A stretch of DNA of 64,000 bases from an uncultured Alphaproteobacteria bacterium (GCA_934232895.1 CAKQGH010000002.1:48283-112282), one strand, 5' to 3'. Shown: positions 33,711 through 42,460, counted from the first letter of the stretch. Numbers and translations: made by a program. The notes: generated by a model from the letters alone, not told the origin.

Positions 33711-34196
33711 TTCATATACTTCGATTTGAACTGTTGATGGTTCAGATTTTTTCTGGTGGTGCATTTGTTTTTTATATGCACGGAATTCTTCACGAGAAAT
33801 GCAACCATCGCCATTTGCATCCATCATCGGCAATTCGGCCTGTATCTTTGGGCATTTAACCGATGCAGCATCCAGGCAACCATTGTTAAAGTGAACGCGT
33901 GGACCGCCACAGCACATTTTTGCCGCGACAAAACCCAATGCGAACACAATCAAGATTACCAACAATTTTTTGATGAAACGGCATGCGCGGCATCCGCATT
34001 TGCAACCACATGTGCAATTTGCACCACAGTTGCATTCGTGTGCTGGGGCAACCACGACCGGTTCCATCACGGGTTTTGCAGCCTTGGCAACCTTTTTCGG
34101 CGCTGGCTTTTTGGCCGCAACGACCTTTTTCGCCGGGGCCTTTTTCGCAACCGCCGCTTTCTTGGCAGGTGCTTTTTTAACTGTTTTTTGAACCAT
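33708..34196 (-). CDS. Chimeric membrane protein: Lys/Ala/Pro-rich tail, Cys cluster, EF-hand
   Basis: A 162-residue protein in four parts. Residues 1-52 repeat KKAPAKKA-type units like histone H1 tails and should be cytoplasmic and nucleic-acid- or membrane-binding. Residues 55-72 hold eight Cys (CNCGANCTCGCKCGCRAC), a metallothionein-like or Fe-S/Zn-binding cluster. Residues 74-93 are one membrane helix. Residues 126-137 are a perfect EF-hand loop (DANGDGCISREE) with all calcium ligands, predicted periplasmic. I know no named family with this order. The ribosome site GGAAGG is good. An alternative view is a low-complexity protein without enzymatic role. Confidence 0.75.
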   Translation of the reverse strand: MVQKTVKKAPAKKAAVAKKAPAKKVVAAKKPAPKKVAKAAKPVMEPVVVAPAHECNCGANCTCGCKCGCRACRFIKKLLVILIVFALGFVAAKMCCGGPRVHFNNGCLDAASVKCPKIQAELPMMDANGDGCISREEFRAYKKQMHHQKKSEPSTVQIEVYE

Positions 34197-34325
34197 TTTT
34201 CCTTCCTTTGTTGTTGACCGTTTGATTCTAGAAAATATTAAAAAATATGTAAAGCAATTTTTTGATGCTTGACTTTTTTTACATAAAGATAAAACATTAC
34301 TCTGTCACAACCAATAACGTGTGTG

Positions 34326-34376
34326 GCGATGTGGATTTAACCTGACTTGTCCCACAACAGCGGACTAAACAAGGAG
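34326..34376 (+). promoter_or_regulatory. SAM-II/SAM-V-type riboswitch before metK
   Basis: The segment follows the SAM-II plan: a 5-bp stem TGTGG (34330-34334)/CCACA (34352-34356), loop GGATTTAACCTGACTTGT containing the conserved GATTTAACC, and a 3' tract ACTAAACAAGGAG like the family's GCTAAAAAGGG. Loop bases CC and CTTGT can pair with AAGG and ACAAG, forming the pseudoknot that hides the ribosome site seven bases before the ATG. SAM binding would thus block metK translation. SAM-II and SAM-V share this core, so the class is left open. Confidence 0.75.
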
Positions 34377-34382
34377 TGAAAA

Positions 34383-35384
34383 ATGCAGAAAACTGCGGAA
34401 GCGGTGTCAATCGGGCACCCTGATAAAATTGCCGATTATATTTCCAGTTATATTTTAGACCGAATGATTGAACAAGACCCGCACGTTAAATACGCGGTCG
34501 AGGTTATGGTAAAAAACAACACCGTTGCACTGGGCGGCGAAATCACCGGGCATTGCGACACGCGCGAATTACGCCAATATGTCATCAATGCGTTGGCGGA
34601 AATCGGATACACGCACGATTATGCCGCGCGCTGGGGCGAATGCACCATCAACCCCGATAAAATCGAAATCATAAATATGATTGGCGTTCAATCGCCCGAC
34701 ATCAACCGCGGGGTTGTGCGCGACGGATGGGGCGACCAGGGCGTCTTTGTCGGATACGCATGTCGGGGCGATGGACATATCAATCGCGAATTATACCTGG
34801 CACGGAAATTAAACCGCGCATTGTATGATTTGGCGCGCGCGTCAAATAATTTGGGGCTGGATATCAAAACACAAATCACATTGGCGGATGATGGCACAAT
34901 AGACACCGCGATTGTCGCGATTCCAATGTTGACCGATACAGACCTGGGTGACTTTGTGATTCGCACACTGGGCGCGCGCCCGCGGCACATAATCATAAAT
35001 GGAACCGGCCGATACACATATCACGCGTCAATCGCAGACTGTGGCATCACGGGGCGCAAACTGGCATGCGATTTTTATTCCACCGCGTGCCCCATCGGCG
35101 GGGGCAGTCCCTGGACCAAAGACGCGTCCAAGGCCGATGTAACATTAAACATATATGCACGGCGTTTGGCGGTGGAAAATCTGGGGGATAACGATGAATG
35201 CTTTGTGTATTTGTCATCATGTATAGGGCGGGGCGATTTACCCAGTGCGGTCATTAAAACCGTGCGTAATGGCGTGACGCACACCCGTGACATCAATATT
35301 GATGCACGCCCCAGTGTGCTGATTCCAATGTTGGGGTTGGACAAACCGATATTTGCAAACCTGTGCCGCAATGGGCTGGTGTAA
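34383..35384 (+). CDS. metK: S-adenosylmethionine synthetase (short, divergent)
   Basis: Makes SAM from methionine and ATP. Recognisable blocks are SIGHPDKIADYISSYILD, GVQSPDIN, GWGDQGVFVGYA (usually GAGDQGxxFGYA), INGTGRY and CPIGGGSPWTKDASKADV. At 333 residues it is shorter than the usual 380-400. The GGGAFSGKD-like loop is changed to GGGSPWTKD and the C-terminal domain is trimmed. The gene follows a SAM-II/V-type riboswitch, which supports the assignment. It appears monocistronic. Whether activity is normal cannot be judged. Confidence 0.93.
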   Translation: MQKTAEAVSIGHPDKIADYISSYILDRMIEQDPHVKYAVEVMVKNNTVALGGEITGHCDTRELRQYVINALAEIGYTHDYAARWGECTINPDKIEIINMIGVQSPDINRGVVRDGWGDQGVFVGYACRGDGHINRELYLARKLNRALYDLARASNNLGLDIKTQITLADDGTIDTAIVAIPMLTDTDLGDFVIRTLGARPRHIIINGTGRYTYHASIADCGITGRKLACDFYSTACPIGGGSPWTKDASKADVTLNIYARRLAVENLGDNDECFVYLSSCIGRGDLPSAVIKTVRNGVTHTRDINIDARPSVLIPMLGLDKPIFANLCRNGLV

Positions 35385-35823
35385 AGTTCAGAGTTCAAAG
35401 TGCAAAGTTCATCCGTCTCCGCTGGCGCTCCGCCGTGATAAAAATGATATGTGCGCCATTCGGCACACTTGCTATTTTATTGTCATTGCGAGCGCAGCGC
35501 GGCAATCCAGTAAACGACTACCCCGGCGCGTTGCGCTACCGCGGCTTCCCAGAGGGGAATTTTGTTTCATTCCTGGCGTGGGGCAAGTTCCCCTCCGGTG
35601 GAGGGGTGGCCGCAGGCCGGGGTGGTCTTGAGAGTGCACAATGTGGAATAAATGTAAGACAAAAGACCACCTCCCCGCTACGCGGTACTCCTCCACAGGA
35701 GGAGAACTTTATTCCGCAACGGTAAAAACAAGTGCGCCGATGGCGCCCTTCATTGCTCTCTTTATCGCGGCGGAGCGCCAGCGGAGACGGATGCTCTCTG
35801 CTCTCTACACTTTGCTCTCTAAT
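35385..35823. repeat. Intergenic mosaic of dispersed repeats
   Basis: About 440 bp with no credible gene. Modules include GTCATTGCGAGCGCAGCG...GGCAATCC, CCCCTCCGGTGGAGGGG, CTCCTCCTGTGGAGGAG-type palindromes and AGAGAGCAGAG runs, all seen in other gaps of the window. Confidence 0.75.
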
Positions 35824-35848
35824 AAAAAACGGGGCGAAAGCCCCATTT
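35824..35848 (-). terminator. Terminator of alaS
   Basis: On the minus strand GGGGC and GCCCC pair around TTTC, followed by GTTTTTTATT. Confidence 0.75.
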
Positions 35849-35849
35849 A

Positions 35850-37904
35850 TTATTCTGCCAATGTTCCAACCGACATTGTAATACGGCGGATACCACTGCT
35901 GATGGATTTTTCCTTGTTCACGCGGGCCTTTAATATTTCGCCCGTGTGATAGACATGTGTGCCACCGCACAATTCACACGACACATCGCCGGCCGTGATA
36001 ACCTTGACCGTGTCGCCGTATTTTTCATTGAACAGCGCCGTTGCGCCTTTTGCTTTTGCGGCGTCCAGTGACATTTCTTCGTGTGTGACCGGCATATCGG
36101 CCGCAATCCACTTGTTCACCAGGTCTTCGACCGCTTTCTTTTCGTCGTCGGTCATTGCGCGCCCGAACGAGAAGTCAAATCGCACAGAATCCGGCGAAAC
36201 CTTGGACCCACGTTGGTGCACATCTTCGTTCAAAACATGCTGCAATGCGGCCTGGAGCAAATGCGTCGCCGTGTGTGCGCGTGTTGTTTGCTGGCGCACC
36301 GCCGTATTGATGGTGGTTTTAACCGTATCGCCCACCGCCAGGTCGCCCGCCAATGTTCCCTTGTGAATAACAACATTGTCGGCACGTGCGGCCTCGGCCA
36401 CCGTCATAACAGATGTGCCATCGCGGGTGATTTCACCGCTGTCGCCAACCTGGCCGCCCTGGGTACCATAAAAATTGGTTTTGTCCAGTGCAACTTCGAC
36501 CGCGTCACCGGCGGTTGCCGATTTCACGAATTCGCCATTGCGCAAGATTGCCAAAACGGTTGATTCCATTTCCGCATTTGGTGTGTATTTAGAATTGTCA
36601 TCGGTTGCAGGCAAATTTTGGGATTCCCACAGTGTGCGTGTGCCTTTGGTGTCGGCGCGGCTGCGCTCTTTTTGTTCGGTCATGGCGCGTTCAAACCCGG
36701 CCACATCTACATCAATATTCTTGTCGCGCAGAATCATTTGCGTCAAATCCAATGGAAAACCGTATGTATCAAACAGTTTGAATGCGACATCGCCCGGCAA
36801 CACATTGGTGTTCAATTTAGGCAATTCGTTTTCCAGCAATTTCATACCGTTTTGCAACATATCGGCAAACGCGTTTTCTTCATTGCGAATGATTTCAACC
36901 ACGCGCGCCTGTTCGCGGGCCAGTTCTGGATACGCATCACCCATTTCGCGCACCAGTGCCGGATACAGTTCCGACAGCAACGCCCCACGATGTCCCAATA
37001 ATTGGCCATGACGCATTGCGCGGCGCAAGATGCGGCGAATTACATAACCGCGATCGGTATTAGATGGAATCACGCCATCGGCAACCGCGAACCCAACCGC
37101 GCGCAGGTGGTCGGTGATAACCTTGAAACTGGAAACATTTTCCGGCGTTTCGGCAACATGTGTCACATCGCTGACCGCGCGTTTCAGATTCACGAACAGG
37201 TCGGTGTCATAGTTATCTGTTTTCCCCTGCATGATCGCGGCCCAACGTTCCAATCCAGCCCCCGTATCAACATTCTGTTTCGGCAGTGGTGTCAGATTAC
37301 CGTTCGCATCGCGATCAAATTGCATAAACACATCGTTCCAGATTTCAACCCAGCGGTCATCGTCATTTGCAAATTCATCGCCAAAGTCATAGAATATTTC
37401 GGTGCACGGGCCGCACGGGCCGGTATCGCCCGCCGACCACCAGTTATCATGGTCGCCCAGACGAATTGCCTCTTTGCCGGCGATTTTACGCCACAGTTCG
37501 GTTGCCTCTTCGTCCGATGTGTGGGTCGTCACGCGCAATTTTGCCGGGTCCAGTTTCAACACATTGGTCAAAAAATCCCACGACATTTCAATCGCGCCGG
37601 CCTTGAAATAATCACCAAATGACCAGTTGCCAACCATTTCAAAGAATGTGTGGTGGCGGCCGTCGAATCCAACCTCGTCCAAATCATTATGCTTGCCGCC
37701 CGCGCGAATGCATTTCTGAACATCGGCAACACGTGGTGCAAATGCGGGTTCGGCACCCTGTAAAATACCCTTCCATGGAACCATACCGGCGACCGTGAAC
37801 AGCAATGTTGGGTCGTTCGGAATCAGCGACGCAGATGGCACGATTTTATGCCCGTGCGATTCAAAATAGTCTAAAAAAGTTTTACGAATTTCGTTGTATG
37901 TCAT
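35850..37904 (-). CDS. alaS: Alanyl-tRNA synthetase lacking the C-Ala domain
   Basis: A 684-residue class II synthetase. The catalytic core begins YNEIRKTFLDYFESHGHKIV with FTVAGMVPWKG and GNWSFGDYFK. The tRNA-recognition middle follows. The editing domain has the metal-binding HTATHLL (His544, His548) and CGGTH (643-650 region). The protein stops directly after the editing domain (SSGIRRITMSVGTLAE), so the coiled coil and C-Ala (DHHA1) domain of the usual ~875-residue enzyme are absent. The stop is followed by a terminator, so this is not a window artefact. Confidence 0.97.
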   Translation of the reverse strand: MTYNEIRKTFLDYFESHGHKIVPSASLIPNDPTLLFTVAGMVPWKGILQGAEPAFAPRVADVQKCIRAGGKHNDLDEVGFDGRHHTFFEMVGNWSFGDYFKAGAIEMSWDFLTNVLKLDPAKLRVTTHTSDEEATELWRKIAGKEAIRLGDHDNWWSAGDTGPCGPCTEIFYDFGDEFANDDDRWVEIWNDVFMQFDRDANGNLTPLPKQNVDTGAGLERWAAIMQGKTDNYDTDLFVNLKRAVSDVTHVAETPENVSSFKVITDHLRAVGFAVADGVIPSNTDRGYVIRRILRRAMRHGQLLGHRGALLSELYPALVREMGDAYPELAREQARVVEIIRNEENAFADMLQNGMKLLENELPKLNTNVLPGDVAFKLFDTYGFPLDLTQMILRDKNIDVDVAGFERAMTEQKERSRADTKGTRTLWESQNLPATDDNSKYTPNAEMESTVLAILRNGEFVKSATAGDAVEVALDKTNFYGTQGGQVGDSGEITRDGTSVMTVAEAARADNVVIHKGTLAGDLAVGDTVKTTINTAVRQQTTRAHTATHLLQAALQHVLNEDVHQRGSKVSPDSVRFDFSFGRAMTDDEKKAVEDLVNKWIAADMPVTHEEMSLDAAKAKGATALFNEKYGDTVKVITAGDVSCELCGGTHVYHTGEILKARVNKEKSISSGIRRITMSVGTLAE

Positions 37905-37991
37905 TGTGTTTGTCCTGTTTTAATTTCGGTGCAATTTTATAAACATTATTGCGACCTTGCAATACATATTATTTGAAAAAGTGTGAAAAAA

Positions 37992-38810
37992 TTAAATATT
38001 CTGCCCCGTCGGGGCGGCCAATGCCGCGCGCAGTACATCCACAAACCGTGCAATCGTGCGGGCATAGTGGTCGCGCACCGCGCGCGCCGGCATTGCATTG
38101 CGCCCATATTTCGTTGGCGCCGAATCCAGTTTTATTGCAATGTATCCAACCCGGTCCATATATATTGGCACCGCATTCGGATTTACAGATTTTGCATATT
38201 CTCCCAGCGTCGCCCACATTATCGCATCGTACGGGGGGCGATAATCAATACTGGCATCAATTTCGGAAATCTTTCCCATATATTCATTCAATGCGTTTAC
38301 CAGCCCAACCATGGTTTCCATTCGTACCAATGTGCCGACAATGCCGATATGTGGCCGCACCAGTATGACATTTTCGTCATCAATTAAATAATCGTTCGGG
38401 TTTGCCATAACGCGCAACAAATCACGCACAGAATGGCGCACGACAACCATATTCTGCACAACGGCAAAATTATCAGACGAAACATTTGGTGTGTCTATGT
38501 CCATCAGTATGTCGTCGTCATCCACAAATGTTATCCACTTCGCCGATGGCGCATCACGCATGGCGCACGACACAATATTAAACCGCGCGGCGATCGTACC
38601 CATATTTTCAGTGCTGTTTATAATATGCAAATCGCCGTGGTACCCCAGTGCGCGAATTTGGCGCTTGGTAATGGTGGTTGCCGGGTTGTCGTTATGAATA
38701 ATCAATACGAAATGCCGACGCAACCGCCCCAGTGCCGGCACCGAAATGCGCAGCATTTCATTATTAAATGTGGTCAGCCCCACAACAAGATTACTCTTTT
38801 TCCCCAACAT
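37992..38810 (-). CDS. GT-A-fold glycosyltransferase-like protein
   Basis: A 272-residue soluble protein. LVVGLTTFNNEMLRISVPAL resembles a GT2 first strand, IIHNDNPATTITKRQI the second, and AKWITFVDDDDILMDID the metal-binding DxD region. The C-terminal half (PPYDAIMWATLGEYAKS) resembles an acceptor-side helix pair. It stands alone after alaS. Donor and acceptor are unknown. Confidence in the fold is fair; enzymatic activity is inferred. Confidence 0.65.
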   Translation of the reverse strand: MLGKKSNLVVGLTTFNNEMLRISVPALGRLRRHFVLIIHNDNPATTITKRQIRALGYHGDLHIINSTENMGTIAARFNIVSCAMRDAPSAKWITFVDDDDILMDIDTPNVSSDNFAVVQNMVVVRHSVRDLLRVMANPNDYLIDDENVILVRPHIGIVGTLVRMETMVGLVNALNEYMGKISEIDASIDYRPPYDAIMWATLGEYAKSVNPNAVPIYMDRVGYIAIKLDSAPTKYGRNAMPARAVRDHYARTIARFVDVLRAALAAPTGQNI

Positions 38811-38883
38811 ATAGTGAATAGTAATTCAATGTTTCTGGAATTGCAATGTTATTTGTGCTATAATGAAACCACCAGGATACGAA

Positions 38884-39360
38884 ATGAAACCAACCATGTT
38901 ATTTGCTATTGTGATGTTGACGGCAATTGTGCTGATTACATCATTTGGCCTGCACATGTCGGCAACGACACCGGTCGCGGTGCCTGCGGGATTACAGGGC
39001 TCGGTTTTATATGTATGTCCGGCGGCCAGTTCAACATGGGATGCCGTCGCGCATTCCATTGCACCATTTGGTCGGTCAATAATAATGGCGTTCTTTTTTG
39101 CTGCAATGATTTTGATGTTCAGTTGGGGCTGGGCATTGTACCAGAATTTATTAAAGGATTCATTCAAACGCGAAAGTTTCAAGAATCCATGGGCGTTTAC
39201 CAAGATGTTATTTTGGGCGGGCGTGATTGTGTTGATGGCATCAATGACACCGAATCATTTTCGTCGCATACATATAACCGGTGCCAATGGCGAATGGGTT
39301 TTGTGCGAAAATAATACACCGGGCGCACGCGCGGTGCGGGCCAGCGCGGTGCATAACTGA
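38884..39360 (+). CDS. Small membrane protein, three predicted helices
   Basis: A 158-residue protein. I choose ATG 38884 because AGGAT sits seven bases upstream; the in-frame ATG at 38863 overlaps a TATAAT box and has no ribosome site. Helices lie near residues 5-22 (AIVMLTAIVLITSFG), 63-84 (IIMAFFFAAMILMFSWGWAL) and 107-122. A Cys-containing loop (VLYVCPAASSTW) lies between helices 1 and 2, and VLCENNTPG follows helix 3. No family is recognised. Confidence 0.65.
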   Translation: MKPTMLFAIVMLTAIVLITSFGLHMSATTPVAVPAGLQGSVLYVCPAASSTWDAVAHSIAPFGRSIIMAFFFAAMILMFSWGWALYQNLLKDSFKRESFKNPWAFTKMLFWAGVIVLMASMTPNHFRRIHITGANGEWVLCENNTPGARAVRASAVHN

Positions 39361-39412
39361 TTTTTCGAAATTTGTCAACATTATAAAAAATTGCAAAAAA
39401 TTAAATATGCTC

Positions 39413-39441
39413 TTGACTTGAACGCCCGAATTCTCTACGAT
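39413..39441 (+). promoter_or_regulatory. Promoter of the HU gene
   Basis: TTGACT, a 17-base spacer and TACGAT. Predicted start near 39448, giving a ~143-nt leader. Confidence 0.55.
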
Positions 39442-39456
39442 TCGGACAAGCAGGAC

Positions 39457-39548
39457 AGGCAATGTCCCCAGAATACAAGAAGTTGCGATTGTGCCCGACA
39501 CAAAAACGGCGCATATCCGCGGGGATTCAGATTCTGGCGACATTGCCT
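39457..39548 (+). promoter_or_regulatory. Long-stem leader RNA before HU
   Basis: AGGCAATGTC (39457-39466) pairs with GACATTGCCT (39539-39548) and, after one mismatch, CCAGAAT with ATTCTGG: 17 pairs closing a 56-base internal region. The stem begins about ten bases after the predicted start. No reading frame of note lies inside. It may control HU mRNA stability or translation. Confidence 0.6.
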
Positions 39549-39590
39549 ATGAACTGCCGGACACCTTAAAAAATATGAAAGGAGAAACAC

Positions 39591-39863
39591 ATGAACAAAA
39601 TGCAATTGATTGAAGCAATCGCTAACGAAGTTGAAGTCACAAAAGCAACAGCTGCTGGCTGCTTGGATGCGTTCATCAACACTGTTACCAAAGTTCTGAA
39701 AAAGAAAGGCGAAGTTCGCTTGGTTGGTTTTGGAACATTCACAACAGCGAAACGCAAAGCGACAACAGGCCGCAACCCACAGACTGGTGCTGCGATTAAA
39801 ATCCCAGCTTCGACCCAGCCTAAATTCAAACCGGGCAAGGCTTTGAAAGATGCTTTGAACTAA
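39591..39863 (+). CDS. hup: DNA-binding protein HU
   Basis: A 90-residue nucleoid protein with the HU/IHF fold: LIEAIANEVEVTKATAAGCLDAFINTVTKVLKKKGEVRLVGFGTF, then the flexible arm ATTGRNPQTGAAIKIPAS with the Pro that intercalates in DNA. Single short HU of this type usually forms homodimers that bend DNA. AAAGGAGA precedes the ATG. The codons are distinct from neighbours (more GAA, GCT), consistent with high expression. A perfect 10-bp terminator follows. Confidence 0.97.
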   Translation: MNKMQLIEAIANEVEVTKATAAGCLDAFINTVTKVLKKKGEVRLVGFGTFTTAKRKATTGRNPQTGAAIKIPASTQPKFKPGKALKDALN

Positions 39864-39886
39864 ATCGTTTGATTTTGTTTATATGG

Positions 39887-39916
39887 CGCGTTGCCGAATT
39901 CGGCAACGCGTTTTTT
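39887..39916 (+). terminator. Terminator of the HU gene
   Basis: CGCGTTGCCG and CGGCAACGCG pair around AATT, then six T residues. Confidence 0.92.
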
Positions 39917-39917
39917 A

Positions 39918-40642
39918 TGGTGATAAAGCGCGCAAGTGATAGAGTGATGTAGTGATAGAGTGATGAAGTGATAGAGTTTTAAGAATAAAAACCGTCGCCC
40001 CGACGCCCGGGTCCCGCGGAATTGATAATTTCCGTGGGTGGTATCAGAGGGGAACTGAGTCCGCGACAGCTATATAAGACACAGCACAAAACAACTCGTC
40101 ATACCGGCGTAGGCCGGTATCCATTGCCCCGCAGGGACCTTATTAGATTGCTTCACTTCGTTCGCAATGACAGTGCGTGGGGAATTAGTGTTTCCTGTCA
40201 TTACGAGCGCAGTGCGGCAATCCATAAACGACACACCGGCACTTCGTGCCACCCCGACTTCCCAGAGGGGAACAATGCTTATCGCTGTTGCGGTCTAAAA
40301 TCCCCTTCGCTGGCGAAGGGGGGCACGGAGTGCCGGGGTAGTGGTAGACATGTCCCTGCGGGGCAATGGACCCCGACCTTCGTCGGGGTGACGGTTCTTT
40401 TGGGGCTGTGGCCTGTATCTCCGTTGCGGAATAAAGTTCTCCTCCTGTGGAGGAGTACCCGAAGGGGGAGGTGGTCTTTTTTATTTGAAACTTTATACAA
40501 TATTACGCACTATCAAGACCACCCCGGCCTGCGGCCACCCCGACGCCCGGACCCCGCGGGGAATAAAAAAAAGTGCGCCGAATGGCGCGCTATCTATTCT
40601 CTATGCTCTGTTATCTATGCTCTAGTAAAACGTGGGACGTTT
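39918..40642. repeat. Large intergenic mosaic of dispersed repeats
   Basis: About 725 bp with no supported gene. It opens with short GTGATAGAGTGAT-type tandem units (39935-39975), then palindromes GTCATACCGGCGTAGGCCGG, GGCACTTCGTGCC, CCCCTTCGCTGGCGAAGGGG, CTCCTCCTGTGGAGGAG and AGTGCGCCGAATGGCGCGCT, all found in other gaps. It looks like an accumulation zone for palindromic elements. Confidence 0.8.
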
Positions 40643-41116
40643 TTATTTGCCTTTTAATATGCGGGCCTTGTTTTTATCCCATTCGCGGCGTTTTATTGTT
40701 TCGCGTTTGTCGGCGCGGTTTTTACCATAACCTATGCCCAACAGTACCTTTAATTTACCGCGATTATTGAAATACAATTTCAACGGCACAATCGTCGCGC
40801 CGCGTTCTTGCAATTTGCCAATCATACGGTTGATTTGTGCACGGTGCAGCAACAACTGGCGCGGGCGACGTTCGTCAAAATTTACAATGCGTGCCGCCGT
40901 GGGCAGTTTTTGAATCTCTATCCCCGCCAGGTATAAATCATCGCCACGGCGTTGGACAAATCCATCGACAATGGTCACCAACCCGTATCGAATTGATTTG
41001 ATCTCTGCCCCGGTCAGGGAAATGCCGGCCTCTATCGTGTCGGTAATAGAATACGCGAACCGCGCCTTGCGGTTTTCGGAAACTTGGCCTGATTTAATAA
41101 TAGTTCTGCGTGTCAT
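40643..41116 (-). CDS. smpB: SsrA-binding protein
   Basis: A 157-residue tmRNA partner that brings tmRNA to stalled ribosomes. Family features: NRKARFAYSITDTIEAGISLTGAEIKSIR, then VDGFVQRRGDDLYLAGIEI, ERGATIVPLKLYFNNRGKLKVLLGIGYGKNRADKRETIKRREW with the basic C-terminal tail. The length is normal. It is divergent from the lipoprotein at 41230. The tmRNA gene itself is not seen in the window. Confidence 0.97.
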   Translation of the reverse strand: MTRRTIIKSGQVSENRKARFAYSITDTIEAGISLTGAEIKSIRYGLVTIVDGFVQRRGDDLYLAGIEIQKLPTAARIVNFDERRPRQLLLHRAQINRMIGKLQERGATIVPLKLYFNNRGKLKVLLGIGYGKNRADKRETIKRREWDKNKARILKGK

Positions 41117-41175
41117 AATGGAAATATTTTACATACATTGGCGCAAATTGCAAATGTTTAGGGAAAATAATTACC

Positions 41176-41205
41176 TTGAATATATGCGCATATATGAACT
41201 ATAAT
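41176..41205 (+). promoter_or_regulatory. Promoter with palindromic spacer before the TbpB-like lipoprotein
   Basis: TTGAAT (41176-41181), an 18-base spacer and TATAAT (41200-41205). The spacer region includes the perfect palindrome ATATGCGCATAT (41180-41191), a plausible operator. Confidence 0.55.
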
Positions 41206-41229
41206 TCTGACAAAGGAAGGGTGATATAC

Positions 41230-42429
41230 ATGAAACAATTTGCATATTTAATGGTGGTTTTGGCATTGGCGGCATGCGGCAGTGATGGCAGCCCCAGCGG
41301 CAACGGCAACATACGGTCTAATTACCATACTCGCGGCCAGGTTGACGCATTCCCGAACGAGGCCAAGGAAAGCAACGATAACATCACCCAGGTTATGTCG
41401 CGCAGTGACGCCCAGCGCGCAGATTTTGTAAAATACAGATTGAACCTGAACGGGTATGAAAATGTTCCAACCGAAGAAACGGATTTGTTGGCGATTGCCA
41501 ATGCGGCATTTGATATTGCTGCGTTCATAAATGGCGACACGACAAAATCGATGCCGACTGACAGCGATGTTTTGCGGGCGGCATTGTCGGTTATCATGGC
41601 AGATATGGGTGTGTGCGCTGATGCCACGGATGTCAATAATTGTATAGCAGGATTCCGTGACAGTACGGATTTTGCCAGTAAAGTAAACCAGGTATATTTG
41701 AATACCGAATCTGGATTGACGGCAAACGAATTGAAATTCCATAAAAGTGATGGTACCGACGATACGCTGACATTTACAATTAATGCGGCGGGAAAAATTA
41801 CCGATGTCGCCGTTGATGGTGTGTCGTATGCCCGGAATAAAAACACATTTGAAAATGGAACCAAAAAATTGACATACTCGTCGGGTATGACCGGGTGGAC
41901 GCAACCATTGCTGTATTCTGATTTTGGTGAATATGTCATTACCGACACGGCCACAAATACGACAACACGGCAATTATTCTATGCTGGGTACGATGACGCC
42001 AAGAAAATAGCAACAGACAAAATCGCACTGGTTGGTGAATCCACTGCAAAATTCCAGGGACGCGCAATCGGTACGGTTGCCAATGGCGAAAATACCCAAA
42101 AACTAAACGGGACGGCCGAATTGACATTTAATGGCTCTCGCAGTGAACTTAATGCAGACTTTGACAACTGGTACAATGTTGTTGTAAACAGTGATGGAAA
42201 CATCAGCTTCAAGGATTTTACCGGGGATGCGGCATATAAATTTAGTTCAGATGATGAAAATTTCCGCCCTGGCGCCGAATTCAATGTGAATTATTACGAC
42301 AGTAAAATCAAACCAAGTAAAACAGAGGCTGGAGAGAAATTCTTTTCTCCGACTGAGGCCGTTGGTGGCGCCCAATATTCCGAAGACAACATAAAAATGG
42401 ATATGGTATTCGGTGTGAGAAAACAATAA
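41230..42429 (+). CDS. Surface-lipoprotein candidate, TbpB/Slam-client-like
   Basis: A 399-residue lipoprotein: leader KQFAYLMVVLALAAC with lipobox LAAC, then a Gly/Ser/Asn-rich linker. The C-terminal ~100 residues (AKFQGRAIGTVANGENTQKL, NGTAELTFNGSRSELNADFD) resemble the eight-stranded barrel of transferrin-binding-protein-B-like lipoproteins, whose known members are exported to the cell surface by Slam. The start at 41230 is chosen for AGGAAGG and the signal peptide; a longer in-frame ATG at 41176 would bury the promoter. A Slam-like gene lies at 7913. The ligand is unknown. Confidence 0.7.
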   Translation: MKQFAYLMVVLALAACGSDGSPSGNGNIRSNYHTRGQVDAFPNEAKESNDNITQVMSRSDAQRADFVKYRLNLNGYENVPTEETDLLAIANAAFDIAAFINGDTTKSMPTDSDVLRAALSVIMADMGVCADATDVNNCIAGFRDSTDFASKVNQVYLNTESGLTANELKFHKSDGTDDTLTFTINAAGKITDVAVDGVSYARNKNTFENGTKKLTYSSGMTGWTQPLLYSDFGEYVITDTATNTTTRQLFYAGYDDAKKIATDKIALVGESTAKFQGRAIGTVANGENTQKLNGTAELTFNGSRSELNADFDNWYNVVVNSDGNISFKDFTGDAAYKFSSDDENFRPGAEFNVNYYDSKIKPSKTEAGEKFFSPTEAVGGAQYSEDNIKMDMVFGVRKQ

Positions 42430-42430
42430 A

Positions 42431-42460
42431 AAACAACCCGCGTAATGCGGGTGTTTTTTA
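42431..42460. terminator. Bidirectional terminator between the lipoprotein and tatD
   Basis: ACCCGC and GCGGGT arms with A-run on the left and T-run on the right; it serves the convergent genes at both sides. Confidence 0.85.
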
